A DNA stretch of 64,000 nucleotides from Symbiodinium natans (GCA_905221605.1 CAJNDS010002357.1:915331-979330), one strand, 5' to 3'. Positions 1-10,834 are shown, numbered from the stretch's first letter. A program made the numbers and translations. The notes: generated by a model not told the origin, from the letters alone.

Positions 1-1685
1 ACCTTTGGCTAGGCAGCGTTTTTTGGTTGGTCATCCGGCCCCAGACCCTCAACCCTAAACCCCTAGCCTCTAAACAGCCCCAGCGTCGTCGTTGGTGAGG
101 TGCGTCACATAGACCTGTGGAGAAGAGTCCGCTGCCACGGAGAAAGCAAGGGTTTGGGGTTTAAGGTACTAAGACTCAGACTCAGGGGTAGCTACAGCGG
201 CATGGACCAAGCTGTAAGGCAGTCAGCACCCGTGCCAACCACCACCACCACCACCACCACCACCACCACCACCACCACCACCACCACCACCACCACCGGT
301 TTAGGGTTCAGGGCAAAAGCCTGAACTCCCCAACCTTGACCCTTCAGACTTATCACACCTAAACGCTCAACCTTACACACTTACACACCGAGTCCTAAAC
401 GACTAAAGCCCTAGACTCCGAACCCGCATCCCTGACAATTCAGGGTTCAGGCTACTAGGGAAAGGCTTGGTGGAGGACAGTGGTAGGGGAGGAGGTCCTG
501 GCAATCACCTAGAAACTGAGTTTAGAAACCCTGAACCCCAGTTCCCAGAGGTTCAGGGTTTCGGGTTTAGAGCAAACCCAAGAATTGAAAGGCCCTCAAC
601 TCAAGACACTGGAGAAAAGGGAAACAAATCTAAACTCTAGACCCTAAGCCCACTTTGAAATCCTTGTATCGTAGGGTTTTAAGCAGGGTTTGCAGATTCA
701 TGGCATCCGAAACCCGAATAGTTGAACCCTGAACCCTAAGCCCTAGACACTAACCCTAAACCCTAAACCCTAAACCCCAAACCCCACATGGCACCTCCAA
801 GTAAGCTGCTGTGGAGGTTTCATTTTTTCAGGGCCACACGGGGGAGCCTCCAATAAGTCCAAAGGTGCGTCATCAGGAATCTCGGTCCACAGCCTGGGGG
901 GGACTTTAGGGCTTAGGGTTTGGGGTTTGGGGGTTTAAAGTTTGGGGTTTAAAGTTTGGGGTTTTGGGGTTTGGGGGCTTCAAGTTTGGGGTTTAAAGTT
1001 TGAGGTTTGGGCTTTGGGGTTTGGGGTTTCGGGATCAGGGGCTTAGGGAAGAGATTTTTCTCTGGACCCACTTACTCTGCCAAAGAAATGGGGTGCAGGC
1101 CCTAGCGAAATGGCATACCATGAGCCAACATATAAGTCAAGGGTTTAGGACTTAGGGCTTAGGCCGTAGGGCCTTGGGGAATGAGAAGTCTTACAATGCT
1201 CGTCAACTTTTGACTCTCCCTTCTTCGCCCTCTCCCCCTCTGTGGTTCAGGGTTTAGGGTTTCGTGGGGGCCCCTGCGCATGCCATGAGCCATAGACTCC
1301 AGGCTTGCCCGAACCCTGAACCCAACCATTCCATGCCCCTTAGGCCCTAAATGCTGAGCCCGGAGATCATTCAACCGACACGAAAGCCTTGAGATTCAGG
1401 GCTTACATTCGGCGAATACATTCTCAAACCCTAAACCCGAAACCCTATACCCTAACCCCTGAACCCCAAACCCCCAACCCTGAACCCTATACCCTGCACC
1501 CCTAAACCCCTGAACCTTAAGCCCTAAACACCGAAACCTAGACCCGAAACCCTAAACCCCGAACCCTAACTCTAAACCCTGAACCCTAAGCCTAAACCCC
1601 TAAACCTTAAACCCCGAACCCTAGAACCGAAACCCTAAACCCTAAACCCTGAACCCTAAACCCTAAACCCTATAAACTTCTCAGC
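1..1685. repeat. Degenerate telomere-type repeat region
   Basis: About 1.7 kb of degenerate CCCTAAA, TTTAGGG, TTTGGGG and related heptamers in both orientations, mixed with short unique stretches. No island here reads convincingly as an exon. By analogy with the better-resolved parts of the window this is probably intron or intergenic DNA. Confidence 0.7.
237..297. repeat. (ACC)n trinucleotide microsatellite
   Basis: About 20 perfect ACC units. It would encode poly-Thr, poly-Pro or poly-His on one strand and poly-Val or poly-Gly on the other, so the short open frames across it carry no coding information. Confidence 0.95.
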
Positions 1686-1763
1686 CATGGCGCCCCCGGG
1701 CCATGGCGGCGCTCACTGCGCCCCAGCGGCGCTGGAAGTCGCGGGCGAAAGCGGCTTCTGCAC
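1686..1763 (-). CDS. Putative internal exon, unidentified protein
   Basis: GC-rich island with CCCTAAA repeats on its left and TTTAGGG on its right. On the minus strand an acceptor CCTCCTCAG precedes a frame reading AEAAFARDFQRRWGAVSAAM, with a possible GC donor. The plus strand is also open for about 26 codons, so the strand is not certain. It lies at the 3' end of the run of minus-strand islands below 32 kb. Confidence 0.35.
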
Positions 1764-1977
1764 CTGAGGAGGGTTTAGGGTTTAGGGTTTAGGGTTTGGG
1801 GTTTGGGGTTTGGGGTTAGGGTTTAAAGCTTCATGTTATAGGGTTTAGGAAGTTTAGGAAGTTTAGGGTTTGCGGGAGGGTTGTGTAGGGCTTTGGGGTT
1901 AAAGGAGAAGCCCCAAACAACAACCCCATGTTATGCCGACCCCTGACCCCCAAACAACAGCCCCGCAAAAATGACAC

Positions 1978-2100
1978 CCCCCAAAAAAGTCGTTCAAACC
2001 GCACTTCGAGAAAACACCTCCAAAAACGCAATGCGCCTTCCTCAGGAAGCGAAGACCAATCCGCGTCGCGGAAGCGTGTCCTTGCATCTGCGTCGCGGAG
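1978..2100 (-). CDS. Putative exon, unidentified protein
   Basis: A 41-codon frame follows a CCTGAAG acceptor and ends at a GT. It begins LRDADARTRFRDADWSSLPE and continues EEGALRFWRCFLEVRFERLF: mixed charge, no low complexity. No family recognised. The plus-strand frame here is a basic, Ser-rich shadow. Confidence 0.45.
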
Positions 2101-2139
2101 CTTCAGGGTTTAGCGTCTAGGACTTACCCTAGGGGTTCT

Positions 2140-2215
2140 GCACCTAAATAGGGAATACTTGGGTGACTCCTATATAGGGACTTTTGGCGCCCAAGTATAC
2201 AATCATGTGGTACAA
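2140..2215. repeat. M4 inverted-repeat element, diverged copy
   Basis: Carries the M4 core CTTGGG...GCCCAAGTAT and an end resembling TGTGGTACA. Better copies are at 5350, 15042, 15735 and 18320. Probably a non-autonomous element. Confidence 0.45.
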
Positions 2216-2839
2216 AAAACCTTATATAGGGCTTAGGGCTTAGGGCTTAGGGTTTGGGTTTGGTTTACTGTCCGCTGGGATTGAACCATCTGTCCAGAGA
2301 CTCATAATGCGACCTGTGCGCTTGTAATGAGGAATTCAAAGCCCCGACCCCTACACAGCCAGCGCGAAAGATGGGACCCCGAAACCCTGAAACCGTAAAC
2401 CCTAAACCCATCCAAGTTGCCCTGAAGCCACCAAAGCTCTGAGGAGTCTCAGCAACGGTGTACCCCGAAGTTGCACCCCAGACCCTAAACCCTAAATAAA
2501 TAAATATATATATATAGATATCATGAAAACAGACACATGCTTTTTTGATTGTTGCATTTTTGATTGTTGGGATACATGGTCCCCATCCCCGCATCGGTGG
2601 TTTAGCAGACAAGCTGCTGACTCCAAATTGGCAGCTCGTCGCTGGCACCTTTACTCTTTCTATCGGAGCCCGACCTACTCCCTGAACTGCCTTAGCACTT
2701 AAGCTTAGGGTTAGGGTTTAGGGTTTATGGCTTGGGGAGAGACATGAGTAGTAGATGCAGCTGGGATTTAGATCTGGCAAGGCCACCGTAATACTTCGTC
2801 ATAACCTTTTGTAAATCGTGTACTGCTATTGGCTATGAT

Positions 2840-3130
2840 AACACTCATGGCGAAAGCATAAAGTGAAAATGGGAATGACATCAATGATGGCAATACTGAT
2901 AGTCGTAACAACAATCATAACAATGACAATACTCGCCAAAGATAAACCGTTAATGTAATAAAACGAATAACATCATAGTCATGGTGAGAATAACAATAGA
3001 AAAGCAATAGTAAGAGCAATAACTAACAAATAACAATACCCACCACAACTAAACATGCTCATGGTTTTCATATCGATGGCAGTAGTACTGGCAGTGATGA
3101 TCATACTGATAACTGTCATACAAGTCAACA
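2840..3130. repeat. AT-rich degenerate trinucleotide tract
   Basis: About 290 bp rich in AAY and ATG-like triplets (aataacaat, gatgatcat) and much poorer in GC than its surroundings. It looks like an old, mutated triplet microsatellite. No open frame or RNA gene is supported. Confidence 0.55.
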
Positions 3131-3780
3131 GTGTCAAGCATACTCAGAAGAAGTTGCACACACCTGGGACCCGACCAACTCGCACTGCGCAACTAGGCTG
3201 GGCCTGAAACCGCCAGCAGGGTTTGGAGGGTTTAGGGCATATAGGCACCCCGAAACCATAAACCCTGAAATCCGGAAACCCCACCGCCTCCAAAGCCCTG
3301 AACCCGAAAATGCTAAACCCTGAAATTACGGTCCTGGCTATACCCCCCCAACCCCCGCCCCCCCTGGGTGCACAAAAAGCACCCTGAACCCGAAACCCTA
3401 GTACCCCAAACCCTGCCTTTCCTAGGGTTCAGGTTGATCGCTGGGTAGCTTGTCAGCCTCTGAACCCTAACCTCTACCTAGAACCCCAAGCAGCCCCTAT
3501 TTGGCACTTATAGCTAAGAGTGCAGGGTTAAGGGCTTAGGTTTCCGGGTGTAGAGTTAAAAGGTTCGGGGTTTAGGGTAGTAAAAAAGATTTGGGTGAGG
3601 GTGAGGCTCATCGGGTTCACGGTGTTCAAAGCCTAGGAAAGAGCTTTGACTGTCGAACCATTGAGTTTAATCAAGGTCCGGCCGCTTCCAGTCTTTTGCA
3701 TGGCTGGCTATTTCTAGTGCTATCTGGGACCCTAAAACACTACACCAACCCTGAACCCTAAACCCTAAAACCCTAAACAC

Positions 3781-3824
3781 GCAGGGAAGCTGCGGCCTCC
3801 AGGGGCGCGTGCGGCAGCATCCAT
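3781..3824 (-). CDS. Putative short exon, unidentified protein
   Basis: On the minus strand GATCCAG precedes ATGGATGCTGCC (reading MDAAARAPGGRSFP), and the island ends at GTGTTTAGGG, the start of a telomere-type array. Only 44 bp, so the support is mainly the splice context and neighbouring islands on the same strand. Confidence 0.35.
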
Positions 3825-4086
3825 CTGGATCCAAAGCTCATCCACCTGTTCAAAAGGGAACCCTTGGCCCATGTACGTACAAGGAAAACTTACACAAAAC
3901 CCTAAATCTTGGCCCATGTACCTAGCCTAAACCGTTAAAAAGATCTCATACCTGACAAGGGTTCTGGGGCAAAAGGCCCCAGTACTTCACTCTACCATCA
4001 TCGCCAAGCCGGAAACATCCGCATCCCTGCAGAGAACTTGGCTCATCAACTCGAAGCTGACCCAAGTTCACGGATTTGGGGGTAAT

Positions 4087-4195
4087 ATAGGGGGCTGAAT
4101 AATTAGAATAGGGTGTTGGGGCTTATTATAGTATACTTGTAAAGGGACCCTAAGGGAATAGTACTAGTGATTTTTCCGACCCCTTTTTTACAGTA
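4087..4195. repeat. M3 inverted-repeat element copy
   Basis: Contains the M3 signature: aataattagaatagggt near the left end and ttccgacccc near the right end, about 100 bp apart. Five other copies lie at 7213, 7439, 15480, 24300 and 25208. Non-coding. Confidence 0.6.
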
Positions 4196-4284
4196 GTCTA
4201 GGATGGTCCCTAAACCCTACACCCTGAACCCTAAACCCTATACCCTAATTCCCCACCCTGAACCCTAATCCCTCGACCCTAAAC

Positions 4285-4363
4285 GATCCGCAGCTGCGGC
4301 CTCAGAATCTGCAGGAAACATGCCCGCGCCGGCCGTCATCTGCATGAGCTTTGCACGGATCTC
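4285..4363 (-). CDS. Putative exon, unidentified protein
   Basis: Acceptor GTCAAAG is followed by EIRAKLMQMTAGAGMFPADS then EAAAADR, and the donor is the GT of GTTTAGGG. Third positions are almost all G or C. The peptide is protein-like but I do not recognise a family. Confidence 0.55.
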
Positions 4364-5053
4364 CTTTGACATGAGGGGTTGAGGGCGGCTTATGTTTCAG
4401 GGTTTTGGGGCATTGAGGATGACTAGTCCGAAGCCCATCAGGCCGAAAGCGTTGATTCTAGTTCGCGCTCAGTGCCGTTTTTGTTGTGGGGTTTGTAGGG
4501 CTTCACGCACCCTAAACCCCAAACCCCAAACTCTTGCGTGCTTGGGGGGGCAGAATGGTTGTGCAGAGCCCAAGATATGTGGGTTTCCGAAATTAAGAGT
4601 ACCTTATAAAGGGGTCCTTTCATCAGGGAATCCTACTATTTGGGAGCTTTCTTAGGGGTCCCGTGTTTTGGTAAACCCCCATAGGCCGAGCAAGCTCTCA
4701 CTAAAGCCGCTCCAAGACCAGCCTAGTTTCGGGTCGAGGGCTTTGAAGGACTTCGGAATTTACTGGGCTCCCCTGCACTCCTGTAAGAACTAAACCCTAA
4801 ACCCTAAACCCTAAGCTCTAAACCCTTCGCCCTAAACTCTGTCATCCTGAGAGTTTAGAGTTTCTTGTTGGGCTTTATCGGGCTGATGCAGTAACATCAG
4901 GCCATCAGTCGGCCTTTGGCTCAAGACACCTCCTCACAACTTATACACACATAATAAAAATATAGAAGAGCACACTAAATCCAAAATATATAACTATAAC
5001 ATAAATGAATAAAACTAAATAAACCCATACGCTCCAAACCCTAGACCCTAAAC

Positions 5054-5119
5054 CCAGAGCCCGTATGGGACAAGGGGCTGGCGGCGCGTCCTCGCAGCCT
5101 TCAGGTAGCCAGGTGCAGC
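5054..5119 (-). CDS. Putative 66-bp exon, unidentified protein
   Basis: Exactly 22 codons in phase 0 at both ends. Acceptor CTCAACCAG, peptide AAPGYLKAARTRRQPLVPYG then LW, donor GTTTAGGG. One of the cleanest examples of an intron starting directly with a telomere-type repeat. Confidence 0.6.
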
Positions 5120-5349
5120 CTGGTTGAGAGTTAACTCCTCCCCTGTACCCCTCAACCAATGCCTGAAAGCCTGAAAGGTACCGCCCCTACGCCCTAACCC
5201 TCAACCCTCAACCCTCAACCCAAACATGTACGGGAGGATTTCAAGGATTCAAAAGCGTACTTTGAGAGAGTTTAGGGTTCAGGGCGCAGCCTTTACCCTC
5301 GCCCTGAGGCTCTAAAAAACCCGAATGCTCGGGCTGTTTGGAGATATCC

Positions 5350-5460
5350 CGAACGGTCCATGTAACACATTATTATATACGTGGGCCCGAAAGACCCTAC
5401 ATAGGAGGTACTTTAAGGCCCAAGTATTCCCCATTTGGGCACAAGGACCCTTAGAGTATC
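5350..5460. repeat. M4 inverted-repeat element copy
   Basis: Left end has GGTCCATGTAACAC, and the core has GTGGGCCC...AGGCCCAAGT in inverted arrangement. Shared with 15042-15162 and 18320-18460. Non-coding. Confidence 0.5.
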
Positions 5461-6034
5461 TCTCTTTGTGGTGTTTGGGAAAAATTTGAGGCTCCGGGTC
5501 CACGGTCTGCAGGTGGTTGGTTATTGTTGTGGGAGGGCCAGGGTTCAGGGTTTGGATTTAGGTTCAAAGTTTAGGGTTTAGGGTTTCTGTGTTGTTGATG
5601 CCCTGAAGGCCCGAAGCTCTTAGGGGCGTGAGGGGATATGGGGTCTAAGTCCCGCACTTGGGATTTGGGATGTAGGTCCCCCCACGTAAACTTTGCAAAT
5701 CCAAGGGCCAGAGGAGTCCCAAGCCCTGAACACCTAAACCCTAAACCTTAAGGGGGGTATGACACACCCCCCAGCCCTCCGTAGCCCTAAGCCCTAGACC
5801 CGAATAAGGGGAGGGATCATGGACCCCTAAAACCCTAACCCTGGGTTGGCGGCGCATTGAGATTGGGGTTATAGGGGTTATAAGGGCTATAGAGTTATAG
5901 GGACTAATTATAGGGAATACAGGGGATGTCGGGGTTGGTTTTCAGGTTCCCGGTTTCGGGTTTAGGATTTATACTGTTCAGGGTTTAGGGCTCCTAAGCC
6001 CTAAAGCCTGGAGTCAATTGTCGGAACACTGCAC

Positions 6035-6093
6035 CTGGCGGGTCGCGAGCCAACTCTGCGTCCGCATCGCTGCACAGCGCCCTCGGCCGCGCA
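6035..6093 (-). CDS. Putative exon, unidentified protein
   Basis: Minus-strand frame CAAEGAVQRCGRRVGSRPA between acceptor ATTGGAG and donor GTGCAG. Not recognised. The flanks are telomere-type and M-family sequence. Confidence 0.45.
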
Positions 6094-6181
6094 CTCCAAT
6101 AAGGGGGCCCTTGAACCTAAAGCCTTAAACCCCAAAAGTCCTAGACCCTAAGCTCACGAGCTCGAATCCCCCTATGCCCCA

Positions 6182-6233
6182 CCCTAAACCCTAAACCCTA
6201 AACCCTAAACCCTAAACCCTAAACCCTAAACCC
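6182..6233. repeat. (CCCTAAA)7 interstitial telomere-type array
   Basis: Seven perfect CCCTAAA units inside the window, far from any chromosome end that can be seen. Confidence 0.95.
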
Positions 6234-6436
6234 ACTTCGGAACTGCATATCTCCTACACCCCCAGCTGTCCGCAACCTACCTCCAAAGCCCTATGAAAGC
6301 ACCTTCGAACGTTTAGGGCTCAGGGTTTAGGGCTTAAGGCTTAGGGTTTGGGATTTGGGGTTTAGGGTTTAGGGCTTAGAGGTTCAGGGTTTAGGGCTTA
6401 AGGCTTAGGGGGCTTAGGAGTTCAGGGTTTAGGTGC

Positions 6437-6529
6437 GTTAAAGATGTAGAGAGTTGCCGCTCCGAGCGTCTGCAGCGTTGCTTGGAGCTCCTCGGCAGCA
6501 CCTTCTAGCTCCGGCAAGGAGGCATAGTG
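6437..6529 (-). CDS. Putative 93-bp exon, unidentified protein
   Basis: Thirty-one codons in phase: HYASLPELEGAAEELQATLQ then TLGAATLYIFN, preceded by CCCGAG and followed by a GC donor. The heptad-like L/E pattern suggests a helix, possibly coiled coil. Family not recognised. Confidence 0.6.
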
Positions 6530-6940
6530 CTCGGGATTGGGGGTTTAGGGTTTTTGCTTTGGGTATTGGGTATTAAATTTTGGGCATTGGGTATCGTGTT
6601 TTGGGTTTTGGGGTTTTGGGTTTTTGAGTTGGGTATTGGGTATTGGGATTTTGGGATTTTGGGTATTGGGTTTTGGGTATTGGGTGGCTTTCCGTGCACC
6701 TGACCGCCCAGCCCTAAACCTTCGACCCTAAGCTCTAATAAAGCCTGAACCCAGTAGGGAAACCTAGGGGTATAGCATCCCTTCTTCCCTAAAGCGCTCA
6801 AGACCCTGCAGCCTAAACTTAACCCGCCTGCATTGCCCATAACGCTTAACAGTACTGGTTGGTATCATGTAAAGACGTTATATGTACAAAAAAGGTACGT
6901 ATGCATACATACATGTAATAAATATAAATAAATAAATAAA

Positions 6941-6949
6941 TATATATGT

Positions 6950-6982
<33 letters not shown>
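6941..6982. repeat. (TA)n / TATACA microsatellite
   Basis: Alternating TA run with ACAT interruptions; low complexity. Short ORFs across it (poly Tyr-Ile) are artefacts. Confidence 0.9.
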
Positions 6983-7063
6983 CGTATATGAATTCAAATA
7001 TTCTTACATTGTTTATTCAAATATTCCATTTGCTATCCCCAGAACCCCAAACAAACTTGAAGC

Positions 7064-7152
7064 CAGCAGTTTTGGCTCGGCCTTTGGCTGCGCGCAGCTC
7101 CTTGAGCGTCGGCGACAAGACCTGCGTCGCCGCCGCCTGCGCACCATGCAGC
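7064..7152 (-). CDS. Putative exon, unidentified protein
   Basis: Minus-strand frame LHGAQAAATQVLSPTLKELR then AAKGRAKTA, after acceptor TTTTAGAG and before a GC donor. An Ala/Lys-rich amphipathic helix is likely. Arg-rich shadows exist in other frames. Confidence 0.5.
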
Positions 7153-7212
7153 CTCTAAAACTTTTAGGCATCTTGACCCCCCCCTCCCGCCCCCCCCCGC
7201 CCTGCACCCCAA

Positions 7213-7545
7213 TTCGCTGCTATGCTATAGGGGCCTTCATAATTAGATTAGGGTTTTGGGGGGGTTTTTCTAGCATGTAAGGACCAGAAGAGAATACTTT
7301 TCGCAATTATTCCGACCCCTCTATTACCTACCTGCCGGTGTGATCCAGGACACTAGACTCTGAATCCTGACGACAACCTGAGCCGTGCGTGCCCAGACCT
7401 GGACCCCGACAGATCGATAAAAAACACCTACTATGGAGGCCTTAATAGTTAGACCAGGGTTGTAGGGGGGGGGGGGTTATTGTAGTGTAATTTTCAAGGG
7501 ACTATAAAGGAATAACATTAGTATTTATTCCGAACCCCTCTATAA
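7213..7545. repeat. Two adjacent M3 element copies
   Basis: Copies at 7213-7331 and 7439-7545. Both start with tata/ggggcctt...attaga and end with attattccgacccctctat (the second reads ccgaacccctctat), giving short terminal inverted repeats of the type TATAGGGG...CCCCTATA. They differ mainly in a G-run. Confidence 0.65.
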
Positions 7546-7921
7546 ACCAAACAACAAGAGACCCAGTATCAAGGTGTGCGGGCTTAGGATTTGAGTGTTT
7601 GGTCGAAATGGTTCTAACAGAACAGGCGTTCACACAGCTGCAAAGCCATTATCAACAACTCTACCAGAAAAAAACACCAAGCCCATGCGCTTCACATACG
7701 GCCCTCCACTTATAGGCTAACCACCTATACGTCCTAAACCCTGTAGTCCCTAAACTCTACGCCCTACACTAAGCCAAGGTTGCCCGAAGCCCAAGAGCCT
7801 AAACCATAAACTCCAAACCTTTCAACATGCTTTTTGCCACCCTTATGCCCCCCGCCCCCCATGCACCCCCTTATACCCCCACTATAAACCCCTTATACCC
7901 CCCCCCCCCCAACCGCTGCAC

Positions 7922-7948
7922 CTTGCGCACGGCACTTCGATGAGAGGC
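7922..7948 (-). CDS. Putative 27-bp microexon
   Basis: Nine codons, ASHRSAVRK, between acceptor TCCACACAG and donor GTGCAG. Length is a multiple of three and both splice contexts are good, but 27 bp is weak evidence by itself. Confidence 0.35.
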
Positions 7949-8040
7949 CTGTGTGGACATAGGCGACATAGGGCTCAGGGTTTGGCGCTTAGCAGGGTGT
8001 AGGGGTTTAGGGGTTTCAGAAAGCTCGAAGGTTAGGGTTT

Positions 8041-8410
8041 AGGGGTCCCCGACCTCCCTCTTTCCCTCCTTACCCACCCAAAACGCGGGGGGGGGAAGGG
8101 GGGTCCCCGGACAGCTTTTCCATGGAGGGCCAGGCCACCCACACAGCATCAACTCACGGACCAAGGTTTCGCACAGGACATAGGGGCCCTTTGGGAAAAA
8201 CCACCCCAACCCACCCCCCCCCCCAACCCCTCCCCCCCCTTACCCCCGCCCCTACCCCGACCCCCCCCCCCCCCCCCTCCCCACCCCCCCCCCACCCCCC
8301 CCCCCCCCCCCCCCCCCCCCCCCTGGCATCCTTTGACCTAACGAACGCGTTTAAACCTTTCAACTATGCTCCAGCGGGGTCGGCGGCTTGAGCCGGAGGC
8401 TCTTAAATTT
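8041..8410. repeat. Dispersed repeat with hypervariable poly-C core, copy 1
   Basis: Homologous flanks surround a C-run of about 120 bp: ccctccttac and tggagggccaggccaccc on the left, and tatgctccagcggggtcggc followed by ggcttgagccggaggctct on the right. The same flanks bound a longer C-rich core at 24640-25172. Pro-rich ORFs here are artefacts of the C-run. Confidence 0.7.
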
Positions 8411-8555
8411 TAGAATCCCGGAATGTTAGGCTTTAAGGTTCAGGGTTGGAATCCTCAGCAAAAAAATGGATTGAAGGTTAGGGGTTCAGGGTGTCGAACA
8501 TCAGAAGCCCAAGCCCACCAACCCAGAACACCTAAACCTTCAACTGTAACGCCTA

Positions 8556-8660
8556 CTTGTGGGTCCATGCGTAGTTAGTAGGGTTAGAAGTAGGATAACT
8601 CCAGCTATAACCCCATTTAGGGTACTTCTAACCCGACTTATAACTACCGATGAACCTCCA
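8556..8660. repeat. M2 inverted-repeat element copy
   Basis: Left end resembles cctacttgtgggtccatg..tagttagtaggg and the right end is cttataactaccgatgaacc. The family consensus end is CTACTTGGAGGTTCATGGGT followed by AGTTATAAG. Other copies at 17030, 42187 and 54605. Confidence 0.55.
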
Positions 8661-8762
8661 AGTACCCTTCATTAGATCCTAAACCCTAAGCCCTAAACCT
8701 AAACTGCCCATGATCCTCTAAGTAGGCAAGCAACTCATGCCCTACCCGTACAGCCCACAAAC

Positions 8763-8844
8763 CGACAAAGGAGTTCCGCTTGATGCCTTCTGCGCCCGTC
8801 GCACGGCCAATGGCCAGGACGCGCATGCGACCTCGGCATCGGCA
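8763..8844 (-). CDS. Putative exon, unidentified protein
   Basis: Frame ends RMRVLAIGRATGAEGIKRNS then FV at a GTTTGTG donor; acceptor CCCGAAG. Protein-like composition. Not recognised. Confidence 0.5.
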
Positions 8845-9285
8845 CTTCGGGTAGCGTTTGGGGTTTAAGGGTTGAGCGTTTAGTGCTTTAGGGTTAAGGG
8901 TTTAGGGATCGGATCTAGTTTGGCGTTGTTGTTGCATATACATATATATATATATATATATATATGCGTAATTTTTTTGGGGGTGGGGAATTCTCGGACC
9001 CGTAAGCCCCAAACCCTAAAACACGAAGGCGTCTTGAACCCTGAATTCTAAAGCACAAAAACCACCCCGTAAACCAGAAAGCCGGCAGAAGAGGATGACG
9101 AAGATGGTTGAGTGTGACCGGCCATGTCAGCATCGTACATGCCCCTCGCATAAGCCTGTTTCAGGTCCCGCCAACCAAGACACTCTAGCTTCAGAAGCCC
9201 CTACACTCTGAAAACCTTAGCCCCAAATCCTGAACCCTGCCCCCACCCAAAAGGTCGAGGGCCTCATACGTCGAACCTACATTGA

Positions 9286-9493
9286 ACCCTAAACCTATGC
9301 GGTTTAGGGTTTAGGGTTGAGGGTCCCACTCCCCCCGTGCCCCCTAAACCTATGCGGTTTAGGGTTTAGGGTTTAGGGTCCCCCTCCCCCCATGCCCCCT
9401 AAACCTTTGCGGTTTAGGGTTGAGGGTCCCCTTCCCCCATGCCCCCTAAACCTATGCGGTTTAGGATTTAGGGTTTAGGGTCCCCCATGCCCC
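9286..9493. repeat. Short tandem repeat of about 45-60 bp
   Basis: Four near-copies of a unit made of CCCCCTAAACCTATGCGG, then TTTAGGG units, then GGGTCCCC and a C-run. Each unit is itself a small CCCTAAA/TTTAGGG inverted repeat around ATGCGG. Confidence 0.75.
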
Positions 9494-9523
9494 CGTTCCC
9501 CCCCGAAGCTCCCAAAATTGCAC

Positions 9524-9581
9524 CCGGCCGCCGCGCAAAGCTCGCACGGCCGTCCGGCACGGCGCCCACTTCTTGAAGCAC
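9524..9581 (-). CDS. Putative exon, unidentified protein
   Basis: Acceptor CTTCAAAG, peptide VLQEVGAVPDGRASFARRP, donor GTGCAA. The frame has high third-position GC and no low complexity. Confidence 0.55.
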
Positions 9582-9737
9582 CTTTGAAGCGCAGCTGGGG
9601 ATCCTAAACCCTAAACCCTGAAACCTGAAACCTAAACCCCAACCCTAGAATTCAGCATCGATTTGCTTTGTATATGCTTATTGCAGGGGTGTTCTGCATT
9701 CAAGTCGCCCCGAAACCCTAAACCCTCAACCCTAAAC

Positions 9738-9814
9738 CGGCACTCGGCCCAGCGGCGCGCTTTCTCTGCCGGATCGGGTGGGTGCAGAAGGGCTGCCGGC
9801 TGGACGGCATCAGC
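9738..9814 (-). CDS. Putative exon, unidentified protein
   Basis: Acceptor GATTTCAAG, peptide ADAVQPAALLHPPDPAEKAR then RWAEC, donor GTTTAGGG. Another exon whose downstream intron starts in the telomere repeat. Confidence 0.55.
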
Positions 9815-10000
9815 CTTGAAATCGAGCTATGGGCCCTAACTTGGGTCATAGAAGAAGTATTAAAACTTGGGTGGCACACCCTGGCTTGGCCTTGAGTAAT
9901 TCTAGTAATTCGTATATGCGTTTGTTGTTGCGGTTTAGGGTTTCGAGTGTAGGGTCCAGGATTTAGGGTTTAGGGTTCGGCTTTTGCAAAGCCCTTGTAC

Positions 10001-10066
10001 CAAGATGCACCACTCAAAGGTGCGGTGAACAGCTCCTTTCCAGGCTTCAGCTTTTCCCTTGAGCCC
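10001..10066 (-). CDS. Putative 66-bp exon, unidentified protein
   Basis: Twenty-two codons in phase, GLKGKAEAWKGAVHRTFEWC then IL, between acceptor TTGACAAG and donor GTACAAG. Family not recognised; conserved-looking Trp and Cys residues. Confidence 0.55.
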
Positions 10067-10228
10067 CTTGTCAATGCCCTATTGCCTCCTAAAGCCCATG
10101 CACCCTGTCAGCTCTATAAACCCTATCAACTTCTCAACCCTAACCCTAAACCCTGAACCCTAAACCCGAAACCCTAAACCCTAAACCCAAACCCCAAAAC
10201 CCTAAACCCTGAACCCTAGACCCTAAAC

Positions 10229-10317
10229 CGCAGCGTGCGCCCAAAGAGCCCAGCGCACTGCGCTTGGCAGCAGGGCCATGGCTGCGTACGCTTGGGAGCT
10301 TGCGAGCTGTGCTGTCT
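10229..10317 (-). CDS. Putative exon, hydrophobic segment
   Basis: Acceptor AACCCTAG, frame TAQLASSQAYAAMALLPSAV then RWALWAHAA, donor GTTTAGGG. Both edges are telomere-type repeat. The plus strand is also open, but this reading fits the strand of the neighbours. Confidence 0.45.
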
Positions 10318-10412
10318 CTAGGGTTTAGGGTTTAGGGTTTAGGGTTTAGGGTTTAGGGTTTAGGGTTTAGGGTTTAGGGTTTAGGGTTTAGGGTTTAGGG
10401 TTTAGGGTTTGG
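10318..10412. repeat. (TTTAGGG)13 array
   Basis: Perfect head-to-tail TTTAGGG units, immediately abutting the exon island at 10229-10317. A second array of about nine units follows at 10532-10600. Confidence 0.95.
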
Positions 10413-10478
10413 GGTTTAGGGTTTAGGCTCGAGGCTGGAGGGCTGAGGGTTTAGAGTTTGGGGTTCAAGGTTGAAGGC

Positions 10479-10526
10479 CTCTGCAAGGACGGGCTGCCTT
10501 GCCCAGACCAGCTTGTGCTTATTCTT
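10479..10526 (-). CDS. Putative short exon
   Basis: Island between two TTTAGGG tracts. Minus-strand frame KNKHKLVWARQPVLAE after TAGATAG, with a GC donor. Weak: splice context is only fair. Confidence 0.25.
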
Positions 10527-10834
10527 CTATCTAGGGTTTAGGGTTTAGGGTTTAGGGTTTAGGGTTTGGGGTTTAGGGTTTAGGGTTTAGGGTTTAGGGT
10601 CACTGAGTTTTGGTCTGGGATCTTAAACCCACAGAAACAGCCCAGGAAGACTGGGCCCGTTGCTCTATGCTGACATGGCAGCTGTTGAAAATACCTGTCC
10701 CCGAACATAGCCACAAGGTAGGTCCCCTTTTGGTAAGGATTCCTTCTGATCTTATTCGATCGTCCGTCCCTTGAAGTTAGAGGCTTTTTGGAACAACCCT
10801 ATAAACCCCAAACTTTCCTATAAACCGGCATGTA

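Noticed and set aside
2268-2330. tRNA 3'-half-like sequence (GGTTCAATCCC on the minus strand)
   Set aside because: T-arm-like motif only; no matching 5' acceptor half was found, so at most a SINE relic.
2568-2640. tRNA-Trp-like sequence (gctgactccaaattggcagc)
   Set aside because: An anticodon-arm-like piece with CCA, but no acceptor stem or T-arm box GGTTCGAATCC at the right distance.
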